Shown: piece after piece, positions 22,381 to 31,071 of the stretch
Layout of the letters: each line of letters opens with the position of its first letter
Numbering within the stretch: position 1 is the stretch's first letter
Assembly: GCA_963970005.1 (NCBI GenBank)
Contig: CAXAMN010001170.1
Coordinates: 157,181-221,180, forward strand
Length of the DNA stretch: 64,000 nt
Direction of reading: 5' to 3'
Source: Durusdinium trenchii
Taxonomy: Eukaryota; Sar; Dinophyceae; Suessiales; Symbiodiniaceae
Notes under the pieces: generated by a model
The model's database searches: none
Told to the model about the DNA's origin: nothing
What the model saw: only the letters and a program-made list of their open reading frames with translations
Made by a program: the position numbers and the translations under genes

Positions 22381-25300
22381 TTACAATCCGCATATCTTGC
22401 ATTGGCGGATTTCTGCCATTGGTCCTGTCACCGCATGACACCGCGCATCGGTGTGGAAGTTGCCGAGCTGGTCCTCATAGACAAAGTTCGCTTCTCGAAG
22501 ACTTCTCTGACCTCTCGTGGCCCTCTGGCAAGCCCCACACACCGGCTGCTCGTGGACTCGGTTGGCTTTCCTCAATCCCCTGCAGCTTCTCTGTCTATGG
22601 AAGCACTTGCTGGACTCGGCGAACCAGATCTTCCACGTTGGCTCATTGGGGAACCGTCTCCTCCTCCCGGTCAGGGTGATCTGTAGATGATGCCCTCCGG
22701 GTAGGTCAGCTTGATTGGGCGGTTCCTCTTGTGGCTCATCCAGGGTAGGATCTGCGCTCCCTTGATGTCCTTGTCCATCGCCTCCACTCATTCTGGTACT
22801 TCTCGGTGATGAGGATGAAGCACTCTGCCCCCCAGGGTTCAAAGGCTGCCACTCACCATCACCTTGACGTGGCTCTCGATCTCCTCCTCCGTGAGTTCTG
22901 GTAGAAGTCCTTGTCCCGGAAGAAGACTGTCCAGCCAAGCGAGAGACCCTCACTCTACGCGTCGCCGGTTCGTTCTCCACCCGGTCCCAATGCATGCGAC
23001 ATCTTTGGACAACCTTCATGAGCACCATTCCCAGCAACATCATCATGACGCTGAGGAGGTACAAGATCTGGTCACCCTCGACATTCTCATCGGCATTCTT
23101 GGTGACATTCTCCGCCATGGCTCCATGCACCTCTTTCAACGCCGACAGCACCACAACAAGCCTCGTGGCCTTCTCCAAGTGGTACTTCGCGACCAACTTC
23201 ATAGCCCTCGGTGCGACAATGCCCTTGTCCTCCTCATGTACTTCGTCCACTGAGTCGGGCTGCCATGACATTCCCATCCGTTGCCTCAGCTCGTTGACCC
23301 GGGCCACTGGCAAAGACTTGGTGCCGATGTCCGCGATGAGCTCTCTTCCAGGCTGGTACTTCAGGGCCCATTGACCAGACTGGATCCTCCATTTGAGGTG
23401 GGCGGCCCGGACCTTCAAGTGTCTTGTACGCCACGCTCCAGTTGCACAACTTGCTATTGAAACTGCAGCTGTGTTGTCGCACTTGAGGAACTTCGGGACG
23501 TCCTTTGCCATCTCATCAACCAGACATGCGATGCTGTCTCCCACGACCACAGCTTCGATGACCTCTATGAGCTCTGCCTCCGCGGTTGAAAGGGCGGGGA
23601 ACAGCTGCTTGCAGCTCTTCCATGCCACCGGTGCTCCGGCCACCGTTGTGATCACGCAGCCATGGCTATGAGCACCTCCTGGAGCGAACGAGGCATCACT
23701 CACTGACTCCAGGATGAAGTTGGCGTCTCTCCTGTACCACAAGCCCAGGCCCTGCGTGGCATTCAAGTGCCTGATCAGCTGGTATGCGGTTTGGATCGCC
23801 CATTTTGGGGCCCGGCTCGTCGCTGAGCAGATTCGGCTGACCGTGTAGGCAATGTCCGGCCTCGTCTTCGTTGCCAGCCACAAAAGTTCTCCTCCGAGTT
23901 GTTGTGCCTCTCGGACCTGCAAGGGCGTGCGATCCAGCTCATCCTCGGGTTCCTGGGATTCCTTCATCATCTGAGCGCTGCAAAGGTCCTCCATGCCATG
24001 TCGCCGAACCACTTCCCTCAAGTAGGAACATTGATTGGCAAAGAAGTCTCCTTGTTCAGTTCGGCTCAACTCCATTCCACAGTACCGAACTGGTTCACGA
24101 TCTCCCACCCACGTAGGTTCGGACGTCTCCCAGGTCCTTCGAAAGCTCTGGAGCCCTGCCCTCACAATCTCTTCGGTGCCGAAGAGCATCACATCATCCA
24201 CGTACACCAAGGCGAGTCCCTCAACCTGATCTCCATCTCCGGCATCCTTCCTGCGCACCAGCCACAGGTTCTCCTCCGCGAAACTCTGCTGGTACTCATA
24301 GGTGATGGAGTTCACCTGAAAGGACATCTGGCTGATCTCGATGTCCCTGTAGTCCCCCCAGAGCTTCGGAGACTCACGCAAGCCATACAGGGCCTTCTCC
24401 ACCAACCACATTTCCCCCTCCTTCACTAATCCCAGCCGAATGAGGATCTTCGGAGGAAGCATGAGCACCAGTCGTTTCCTCTTCGTGAGGTCCTCCTCCT
24501 GCTGCTCTTCCATGGCCATCTCTTCTTGACCATCGCGACCTCCTCCAGCTTCTTCATGATCCTCTTGGGGTCGACCATGGGCGTCTTCCAAGGCAAGGTT
24601 CTTTTTCCGGCTGCTCTCCTGAAGTGTTCGTAGAGGTGCGTTCAAGAAAGCAGTCTTAATGTCCAGGCTAGCCGCCTGCCAGCCTCGCGAAGCGGCCAGT
24701 GCCAATGAGGTCCTCAAGCATGTAGTATCCGCCCCACCTGCATAGAGCTGAGCTGCCTCCGAACGATCTCCAGGACCTCTTCCAGCTCCCTTCAGGTAGT
24801 TCCCGCACACCACCAGGCGGCATTTCCTTCTTCCGTCAGGGGCCTTCACCGCATGGATGGCCTTCCCTGGAACCACCTCCACCTTGTCTCCATGCTCTCT
24901 CTGGTAGTAGGCCACTTCTGCGGGAGTCAGTCGCCGAATCGCCTTCTTGCCCTCCAAGGACTGGATCTCCTTCATAATGGCCTCCAGCCACAGCTCCCGG
25001 TCTTTGTACACCTCATCGTTGGGCACGATCCGGGTTTGGAGAATCTCGTCTTCCAAGAGTCGTTGGGTTGATGCCACCTGTTCTTGTCGTAGAGCAACCA
25101 GACCTCGGCTCAACGGAGGAACTTCTCTTGGAGCAGCTCCCAACAAGTGACCCTCCTCCTCATAGACGGCCTGAAAGAGCATTCGACGATCCTCCTCCCT
25201 CTGTAGGTCTTCTTCTCCCCGTATGCATGCCAGTGGTGTCTTCTCTCTCAACCTCCAGCGAAGCCGTACAGGGTCGTCTTGGATATGGACCTCCTCCATG

Positions 25301-27351
25301 ACCAAGTCTCGTTCGTCGGGCTTAGGCTCTTTGACATCCTTTATCAAGTAGCTCACTACCTTGACCTTCTCCTTGTCCGTGAGGACCGCGTGCCCTTTGG
25401 ACACTTGCGGTGTAGGTGTCAGGTAGGTCACCATCTCGGATGTCGCTTCAAAAGGTCCTCCTCGCTCCCAAGCTCGCTTTCTCACCGTGATGAGCTGCCC
25501 AAAGCGTGGAAGCGTCTCCTTGATGTTCTCCCTTCTCCTTCTTTCCAGCTCCGTGACATGTCTCGCCGCTGCCGGCCACCACTTCGTGGGCATGCCCGAA
25601 GCATGTAGAAGTCGACGGACCCTTTGCTTGATCGACGCAATCATGGCCTCAGCACGACCGTTTGATTGGTGTTCATCCGGAGGACTGAAGGTTCTAGCCA
25701 GCCCCCTCTCCAAGCACCACCTCTTGAACGGGTTGTTGTCGAACTCCCGGCCTGCATCGGTATGGATTCTAGCCACAGGGTAGCCGTGGCGTCTCAGCAT
25801 TCCAAATAGTTCCTGTGTTCCTGCAAGGACTTCTGCTGCGCTTTTCGAGGTCAGTGGTAGGCAAATGGACATTGTGGTCATCTTGTAGACCTTCTGGCGC
25901 TCTTCAACTTCCTCTGGAGTCTTTGGAGGTGGTACCGATGGTGGTTCTGGTTGACTGGGTCCTGGATCAGGCGGCGGCTCTAACTGATCACCGTCTCCTT
26001 CGCCCTGCCGTTCATCCTCCTCCGGCTCACCCATCTCCAGATCTTCGCCCTCATCTGACGTAGGTCGATAGGACATCTCCTCACCATGAGCTTCCAGATC
26101 CTGAGCCAGGTCATACTCCACCTCCCGAAGAGCCTCCTCTTCCTCGAGTGTAGGCCAGTCCTTGTCTGGGATCACCTCCAGCTGTTCAACCTCGTCCCAT
26201 GGTGCCTCCTCCATGACCGGCCACGTGTATGCTCCAACCAGGAGGTACTTCTTGAGGTCGCCGTCAATGTCATGGCCGAGCACAAATGGTCCAGTCAGAT
26301 CCAGCGACAGCACACACGGAGCCGCTATCCCTTGAGCTCGATGTGGTCGATCCCTTGCCGCTGCTCTCTGACAGACAGCGCAGTCTCTGCGGAACGGCAC
26401 GTGTCCCTGTGCCAGGTGCTCCTGCCAAGACAAGGCCTTCATCGTCACCCGCCTCTTCTGGATGTTGACAGTGATGCTTCTTGCAATCTCTCGCATCATT
26501 CCGGGGGCCCATCTCGCCAGCTCGGAGCTCGACACCTCATGCTTGGTCTTCAAGAAGGCCTTGGGCGGGCCCCGATCCTCGGGAACCATGAACTCCATGT
26601 TCAATGCCAGTGAGGTAGGTTTCACCGCCATACCACCATAGGCACCCTGGTTGAAGGTCACCATGTCCAGGTTGAGATGCTCTTTCATTACCCTCCACTC
26701 TTCGGTTCTCCAGAAGGATGCCACTTCCGGCATGTGCTGGGGCGCTGCAGGCTGCTCCATCAAGAACCTGACCGTTGGCAGCAACGCAGAATTCTTCTCC
26801 TGGGACAATCGTGCATCTCGACCCAGCTTTGCCACCACATAGAGCGTCACCATACGCAACAGCAGCACATCGTCCAAATGGCACTTTGCCCTCTCCACTT
26901 CATCCAACTCGTCCAAGCCCCAGGGTCTTCCCAACGATCTCGATGGCCCTGGTAGTCCCGTGACCGGATGATGTCGTAGTTCACTGCGGGTCCTGCAGTT
27001 GGGTCCACCGATCACCGCATCAATCCAGCCCAACATCGCAATCCTTAGCAGTGCTGCGTACATTGCATCGTCCTTTGACATGTCATGACTTTGGTTTCGA
27101 AGGATATCCACCTCCAACAATCTCGTAGTGTCTCCGCCAGCCTCCTTGAGAGCCCTTGTGAGATCGTAGCCCTCATTCTTCCCAGCGTAGAGATGAACCA
27201 CCACACCCTCATTTTTCCAGCGCTTGCGGATGCGTCGATTGACTCCAAGGACCTCAAGATTCCTCCTTGATTCGGATCGGGACCTTGTCGAAGATCGGAC
27301 AATCTGCCACCACCCGGTCCAGCCAGTCGACGTCATTGTGAGCCTCCCCAA
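22381..27351 (-). CDS. Element B Pol: methyltransferase-like, integrase, RT, RNase H, membrane/Cys extension
   Basis: 1656 open codons. Residues 50-255: methyltransferase-like fold with VVVHLYAGKNEGYDL (motif I-like), VIGGPNCRTRS (motif IV-like, PNC for PPC) and RFLMEQP (motif VI-like). Residues 312-327: zinc-binding HLAQGH...CAVC. Integrase triad: D351 (SLDLTG), D532 (HTDAG), E568 with D-35-E spacing; a roughly 100-residue acidic/proline insert (380-482) interrupts the core. RT: D897 in SLDIKTAFL and YVDD 1050-1053, with a charged insert at 906-962. RNase H: D1219 (SVSDAS), E1258 (STAEAE), D1292 (KCDN). Then a hydrophobic helix 1428-1447, a Ser/Gly/Pro linker and two Cys/His units at 1573-1656. 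It overlaps the Gag frame by 98 nt in the +1 frame, so it is probably expressed by +1 frameshifting or, in this copy, disconnected. Confidence 0.92.
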   Translation of the reverse strand: MGRLTMTSTGWTGWWQIVRSSTRSRSESRRNLEVLGVNRRIRKRWKNEGVVVHLYAGKNEGYDLTRALKEAGGDTTRLLEVDILRNQSHDMSKDDAMYAALLRIAMLGWIDAVIGGPNCRTRSELRHHPVTGLPGPSRSLGRPWGLDELDEVERAKCHLDDVLLLRMVTLYVVAKLGRDARLSQEKNSALLPTVRFLMEQPAAPQHMPEVASFWRTEEWRVMKEHLNLDMVTFNQGAYGGMAVKPTSLALNMEFMVPEDRGPPKAFLKTKHEVSSSELARWAPGMMREIARSITVNIQKRRVTMKALSWQEHLAQGHVPFRRDCAVCQRAAARDRPHRAQGIAAPCVLSLDLTGPFVLGHDIDGDLKKYLLVGAYTWPVMEEAPWDEVEQLEVIPDKDWPTLEEEEALREVEYDLAQDLEAHGEEMSYRPTSDEGEDLEMGEPEEDERQGEGDGDQLEPPPDPGPSQPEPPSVPPPKTPEEVEERQKVYKMTTMSICLPLTSKSAAEVLAGTQELFGMLRRHGYPVARIHTDAGREFDNNPFKRWCLERGLARTFSPPDEHQSNGRAEAMIASIKQRVRRLLHASGMPTKWWPAAARHVTELERRRRENIKETLPRFGQLITVRKRAWERGGPFEATSEMVTYLTPTPQVSKGHAVLTDKEKVKVVSYLIKDVKEPKPDERDLVMEEVHIQDDPVRLRWRLREKTPLACIRGEEDLQREEDRRMLFQAVYEEEGHLLGAAPREVPPLSRGLVALRQEQVASTQRLLEDEILQTRIVPNDEVYKDRELWLEAIMKEIQSLEGKKAIRRLTPAEVAYYQREHGDKVEVVPGKAIHAVKAPDGRRKCRLVVCGNYLKGAGRGPGDRSEAAQLYAGGADTTCLRTSLALAASRGWQAASLDIKTAFLNAPLRTLQESSRKKNLALEDAHGRPQEDHEEAGGGRDGQEEMAMEEQQEEDLTKRKRLVLMLPPKILIRLGLVKEGEMWLVEKALYGLRESPKLWGDYRDIEISQMSFQVNSITYEYQQSFAEENLWLVRRKDAGDGDQVEGLALVYVDDVMLFGTEEIVRAGLQSFRRTWETSEPTWVGDREPVRYCGMELSRTEQGDFFANQCSYLREVVRRHGMEDLCSAQMMKESQEPEDELDRTPLQVREAQQLGGELLWLATKTRPDIAYTVSRICSATSRAPKWAIQTAYQLIRHLNATQGLGLWYRRDANFILESVSDASFAPGGAHSHGCVITTVAGAPVAWKSCKQLFPALSTAEAELIEVIEAVVVGDSIACLVDEMAKDVPKFLKCDNTAAVSIASCATGAWRTRHLKVRAAHLKWRIQSGQWALKYQPGRELIADIGTKSLPVARVNELRQRMGMSWQPDSVDEVHEEDKGIVAPRAMKLVAKYHLEKATRLVVVLSALKEVHGAMAENVTKNADENVEGDQILYLLSVMMMLLGMVLMKVVQRCRMHWDRVENEPATRRVRVSRLAGQSSSGTRTSTRTHGGGDREPRQGDGEWQPLNPGGQSASSSSPRSTRMSGGDGQGHQGSADPTLDEPQEEPPNQADLPGGHHLQITLTGRRRRFPNEPTWKIWFAESSKCFHRQRSCRGLRKANRVHEQPVCGACQRATRGQRSLREANFVYEDQLGNFHTDARCHAVTGPMAEIRQCKICGL

Positions 27352-29761
27352 ATCGGTAGCACCTCAACGCCGTTCTCGACCGAGATTCCTCCAGCTCCCT
27401 GATGAGGTCCAACGCAACATCATGGTCCATTTGAGGACATCCCGCCTCAACTCTGAGGTCAATGTTGCCCTTGACTGGGTGCTCCAAAGTGCAAGCTTCC
27501 CCCATCCACTCGATTCGACACCCCAAGTCGCGGACAAGCCTTCCGGCCGGGACGATCGGCTCCACGTTCTCATTGTTGTGGACCAGCGTCTCCCCTTCTG
27601 TCATTCGGATGTCTTGTGCTCCTCCGGCAGCCAACGTCACCCTCACCTGGCGATATCTCTGAAGGTCTTCTCCTCGGAGCTTGGGCCTCAGAGCGTGCGT
27701 TGCCCCAGAATCCAGAAGTCCCTCTCGACCTTGTTGGACTCGAGCTATCTTGACTGCCCGTAGCTCTGGGCCACCTTTCTCCCATGCTCGATTCAGCTTC
27801 TTCAACGTCGCACCAAGGTCCGTTGCACGATCTTGCCCTTCTTCTTCGAGGTTCATGCCCTTGAGCAACTTGTGCGCCTCATCAAGCACATTCTTGATTG
27901 GGTCTGCAGTTCTTGTCGCTGCATCCGATGCCGCCTCTGAAGTCACCGACTGCGAGGACGCTGCTTGAGGAGAAATTGAAGCCCCCGACTCGCTCCGCGA
28001 GGTCCCATTTCCACCACCACCAGTTTTGTCCAGCAGCTTCTGAAGCTTCGGTTTCTGGCCAGATGGAGGTCCTTCTCCCTTCTTTGCCGTCTCTTTCCTC
28101 GGACAGTCTCGAGCCAGGTGTTGTGTGGCCCCGCACGTAAAGCACCTTCTCTCCTGGTTCTGCTTGTCGCCAGTCTCCAGTTGATGCGCCCATTTGCACG
28201 ACTGCCCTCTTCGACATCCAGACTCGGTGAGGAAATATCGACAAGGACCCTTCGCCGATGTCGTTGGCGAGTCCCCCTTCTTCTCTCGATCTTCCCCTTG
28301 TAGTGCCTTTACTGCCAATGGTCCACCTCCCTGATTTCCAGGTCTCGTAGTGCTCGAAGACGGTCGGACTCGGTGCATGAGTTGTTCAAGTTCAGCGAGT
28401 AAATGCTCAGCATACGTCCGAACAGTCTCCTCATTGGGGATGGTATCAAGCTGCAAGGTGTTTTTGACCAAGGCACATCTGAATTGCAGATCCGGTTGTT
28501 GAGTGAGGATCCGCTTGCTGAGTTTGTTGATGCCCTTCATGAGGATGATCGCATCAGGGAGATTCAGGCCAATGTCAGTGGCCCTCCTGAGCCAGCGCAT
28601 CCAGCGTCGGAGCCCCATGCAGGCTTCGCTTGGCGACCCTGCTTCTGGCGGATCTTCAAGTTGCCGCAGGATGATGGTGCGCTCATGAGCACCACCTGGT
28701 TGATAGAGGACCATGAGTTTGCTCACCAGCCCCAGCGGTGACAAAGTCCTCGTTGCTACCAGTTCCTCCTTCACTGGCGTGGGAACTGAAGAAAGCAGCA
28801 TGCTGATGGCCCTCTTTTCCACTCGAGCCCACTTCGGCTTTTGCAACTCAGCAGACGGCTCGATCTTGGATGATGCCCGCTGAATTGGACGAAGCTTGAT
28901 GTACTGTTGGTACCAAGCCCTTGCTTCGCTCACCACCAACTCCCACCACTCGCCTGACGAGTCGCTAAGATCTGTCATAGCCGGTTCCACCATAGTGAGC
29001 CAGTCAGCAAGGTCGATGGGAGCCGTATCGGATGGCTCTGCCAGGACTGGGAGTGTGGCCGTCCCCGGCTTGACCGACTCCGGTCCTTCTTGCTTCTTGT
29101 CCTTGTCGACCAGGTAGGTGATCAGCATAGACATCGCATCAGCCATGCCACCACCGTGCTCTCTTGATGGTTCCTCCCGAACATTTGCTGTTGAAGATCG
29201 ACCAGGCTGCTCGGCTGTGGCTTTCTTCTTTGGCTGACCCACACCTTTCCCGGTCCCTTGTCTCCCTTCCGGTTCGAAGCCCTTCGCCCGAAATGCCACC
29301 AAGCCCTCAGGTTGACCTCCTCCCTGACGTGCCGTTCTCGGACCTTGAGATCTCGACCTCTCTCGTTGTCCTTGCCCCCGACCACCTCGCTTTGCTGGCG
29401 CCGGAGTGACCGTCCCCATCAAGGATTGGAGCTGCTCGAACTGTTGCATGGGAGTCAACTCATACAGCCGGCGTCTTTCCATCTCCAAATCTGTCTCTCT
29501 CGGAGGCTCGTCGACCGTCAATTCCAGCTGACGATTCACAGGCTCATCGCTTTCTGGCGTTCTGAAAGCCTGCTGCTCCAGCTCACGTTGTAGATCATGG
29601 ACCTTGGCTTCCAGGCTAGCCCTCTGGTACTTCATGGCGTCCATGAGCTCTGCTTGCTGAATCTGCAGTTGTGATTCTCCTGCTTCAGCATTGCCAACAT
29701 GGTCATCATCTCCTGTGGATTTGGCGGACCAGGGCCATAGGGATGCAGCTGAACTTGCCAT
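27254..29761 (-). CDS. Element B Gag core and protease
   Basis: 835 open codons; the first part (about 20-60) is a coiled-coil-like helix (LQIQQAELMDAMKYQ) that also appears after a frame change from the preceding ORF. Residues 245-460: helical Gag core with WWELVVSEARAWYQQYI and the LRRWMRWLRRATDIGL region. Residues 507-526: a C-X8-C-X5-C-X3-H finger. Residues 540-553: a C-X2-C-X4-H-X4-C retroviral knuckle (CFTCGATQHLARDC). Protease at about 675-790 with LLDSGATHAL, the DSG active site. The frame ends ...IKEES-TGA at 27254, 98 nt into the Pol frame. A nucleic-acid-binding capsid protein is the established role of Gag; the additional CCCH finger is unusual. Confidence 0.9.
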   Translation of the reverse strand: MASSAASLWPWSAKSTGDDDHVGNAEAGESQLQIQQAELMDAMKYQRASLEAKVHDLQRELEQQAFRTPESDEPVNRQLELTVDEPPRETDLEMERRRLYELTPMQQFEQLQSLMGTVTPAPAKRGGRGQGQRERSRSQGPRTARQGGGQPEGLVAFRAKGFEPEGRQGTGKGVGQPKKKATAEQPGRSSTANVREEPSREHGGGMADAMSMLITYLVDKDKKQEGPESVKPGTATLPVLAEPSDTAPIDLADWLTMVEPAMTDLSDSSGEWWELVVSEARAWYQQYIKLRPIQRASSKIEPSAELQKPKWARVEKRAISMLLSSVPTPVKEELVATRTLSPLGLVSKLMVLYQPGGAHERTIILRQLEDPPEAGSPSEACMGLRRWMRWLRRATDIGLNLPDAIILMKGINKLSKRILTQQPDLQFRCALVKNTLQLDTIPNEETVRTYAEHLLAELEQLMHRVRPSSSTTRPGNQGGGPLAVKALQGEDREKKGDSPTTSAKGPCRYFLTESGCRRGQSCKWAHQLETGDKQNQERRCFTCGATQHLARDCPRKETAKKGEGPPSGQKPKLQKLLDKTGGGGNGTSRSESGASISPQAASSQSVTSEAASDAATRTADPIKNVLDEAHKLLKGMNLEEEGQDRATDLGATLKKLNRAWEKGGPELRAVKIARVQQGREGLLDSGATHALRPKLRGEDLQRYRQVRVTLAAGGAQDIRMTEGETLVHNNENVEPIVPAGRLVRDLGCRIEWMGEACTLEHPVKGNIDLRVEAGCPQMDHDVALDLIRELEESRSRTALRCYRFGEAHNDVDWLDRVVADCPIFDKVPIRIKEES

Positions 29762-30447
29762 CCTCCTTGATGCGGCATAGGTCCCCTCCTCTCTTCATGG
29801 GGCATGATGTACCCAGGTGGGCCAGTTTGTCCAAAGCCTCTCGGAACATGCAGACCTCTTCCTCCAGGCCCGTTCCCTTGGATCTGAACCACCGATTGCT
29901 CTCTAGGTTGGGGAGGTTGTCGCCCATCGCTGTCACTTTCAGGCTCTTGTACTTCAGGTACCCGTGGTTCTCTTGGTCGTCCACGTCGCTGGTCATCTGG
30001 TACATGGTCGCCCACCAGTGCCGGTGATGGTGTCCCCGTCGTCGTGCTCGTCTGTGGAAGCACTCCCACTGAACCTTCTTCTTTCGGCAGGAACGTGGGT
30101 CTCTCCTTTTGCACCTCCTCTGGCGACCTGTTCCCCATACCAGGCTGCCAGATGCTCTGCCTCGGGACTTGAGCATATAGGTGAGGAGCTTGGCTCTGCA
30201 CTTCATGAAGTCCCTTCAGCTGTTCCGGCGTGAAGAGTGGGGTCAACGGTGTCAAGGTTGTAGGCGGTCCTTTCGGACCTTCAAGGGTCTCTTCCCCTTG
30301 ATCTTCGCCATCCTCCAAGGCCAGCTGACCCTCTTCCAGCTGCCGATCTTGTAATTGAAGGCCTCCCTGATCGGCTGGGTCCTCTTCTTCATCCCCATCG
30401 CCAGGCTGCCTTCGTCTCCGACGAGCCACCATGGACATTGCTTGCAA
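29632..30447 (-). CDS. Element B leader/N-terminal Gag ORF, Pro/Gln/Arg-rich
   Basis: 271 codons from ATG 30447, starting 46 bp inside the primer site. Low complexity: Arg cluster, acidic EEEDPADQGG, then Pro/Gln/Gly-rich. Its last residues before the frame diverges (PPNPQEMMTMLAMLKQE) run naturally into the Gag coiled coil of the next frame near 29670, so this is most likely the N-terminus of Gag separated by a one-base frame change. It could alternatively be a separate small protein. Confidence 0.6.
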   Translation of the reverse strand: MQAMSMVARRRRRQPGDGDEEEDPADQGGLQLQDRQLEEGQLALEDGEDQGEETLEGPKGPPTTLTPLTPLFTPEQLKGLHEVQSQAPHLYAQVPRQSIWQPGMGNRSPEEVQKERPTFLPKEEGSVGVLPQTSTTTGTPSPALVGDHVPDDQRRGRPREPRVPEVQEPESDSDGRQPPQPREQSVVQIQGNGPGGRGLHVPRGFGQTGPPGYIMPHEERRGPMPHQGGWQVQLHPYGPGPPNPQEMMTMLAMLKQENHNCRFSKQSSWTP

Positions 30448-30492
30448 GCGCGCAGGGCTGCCCGTCCTTGCCCACGGGTCTTACACCTGTCA

Positions 30493-30508
30493 CCTTGGGC
30501 TCATAACC
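30493..30508 (-). promoter_or_regulatory. Primer-binding site of element B, half-tRNA (initiator Met) type
   Basis: Directly inside the 5' LTR the minus strand reads GGTTATGAGCCCAAGG. Its complement contains GGGCTCATAACC, the anticodon stem-loop of eukaryotic initiator Met tRNA (GGG stem, CAT anticodon). Drosophila copia primes from a tRNA-iMet 5' half at the equivalent site, so this element probably does the same. Confidence 0.8.
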
Positions 30509-30598
30509 TGCAAGGTTCAACGCTCCTATTTTCGAGCATAAAAGCGGCTGTCGAGTGTACACTTCTCGTTTTGTGCGTTTCATCCTTTTGGACGTGCA
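30509..30598 (-). repeat. 5' LTR of element B (90 bp)
   Basis: TG...CA ends, matches 22218-22307. At 90 bp it must compress promoter, R region and polyadenylation functions, or rely on outside signals. Confidence 0.95.
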
Positions 30599-30633
30599 GT
30601 GAGAGATGAGTGTGTGAGAAACGGAGCGACGGA

Positions 30634-30672
30634 AGAGAAGGAGGAGGAGGAGGAGGTGGAGGAGAAGGCGCA
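30634..30672. repeat. (GAG)n-like purine repeat
   Basis: Interrupted GAG/GGA trinucleotides just outside element B. A separate (CT)n run lies at about 30893-30914. Confidence 0.85.
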
Positions 30673-30996
30673 AGGAGTAGAGACAGAAGGACAAAAAAAC
30701 ATACATTATATACAAAGGTGTGAGGAATAAACTTTCGCAACTACTTTCACAGTCAAGCAACTGAAGATAAATAAGTAGTACAAATAGAACACTAAGTCTG
30801 CTAAACGATTAGTATACATTTCTTCTAAGTACATTGTGAGCACTGCGGACACTTAAGCTTTTTGAGATGTGCGATCTGGTCCATTGGCACTCGCTCTCTC
30901 TCTCTCTCTCTCTCTAGTGTCAGGGTGCGAGCTGCAAGATCCCAAGTTTGGGTTGCAAGAACGCTGCTCAAACCTCAAAATGACAAGCAAGAAGCT

Positions 30997-31071
30997 GGTA
31001 GTAACAAGGGCATTACTACTGGTAGCAAGAAGCTACTAGGAACAAGGGCATCGCTACTAGGAACAAGGTCA
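30997..31071. repeat. Word-repeat cluster
   Basis: Reverse-orientation words AGCAAGAAGCTACTAGGAAC and AAGGGCATCGCTACTAGGAA with diverged GGTAGTAACAAGGGCATTAC. Same family as the FKBP intron array. Confidence 0.85.

Larger units (their letters stand above)
22218..30598 (-). mobile_element. Complete Ty1/copia-like LTR retrotransposon with 90-bp LTRs (element B)
   Basis: Two 90-bp repeats that look identical (22218-22307 and 30509-30598) with TG...CA ends, flanked by the perfect 5-bp duplication GTGAG (22213-22217 and 30599-30603). Reading on the minus strand: LTR, half-tRNA-type primer site, Gag frames, protease, methyltransferase-like domain, integrase, reverse transcriptase, RNase H, a C-terminal extension with a membrane segment and Cys/His motifs, a purine tract AGGGAGGAG (22316-22308), LTR. 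Pol is open for 1656 codons with all catalytic residues visible. Only two frame changes separate it from a full reading; one may be programmed. It looks younger and more intact than element A. Confidence 0.96.

Noticed and set aside
23000..27000. Many plus-strand frames across element B
   Set aside because: Shadows of the high-GC Pol and Gag coding sequence on the minus strand.
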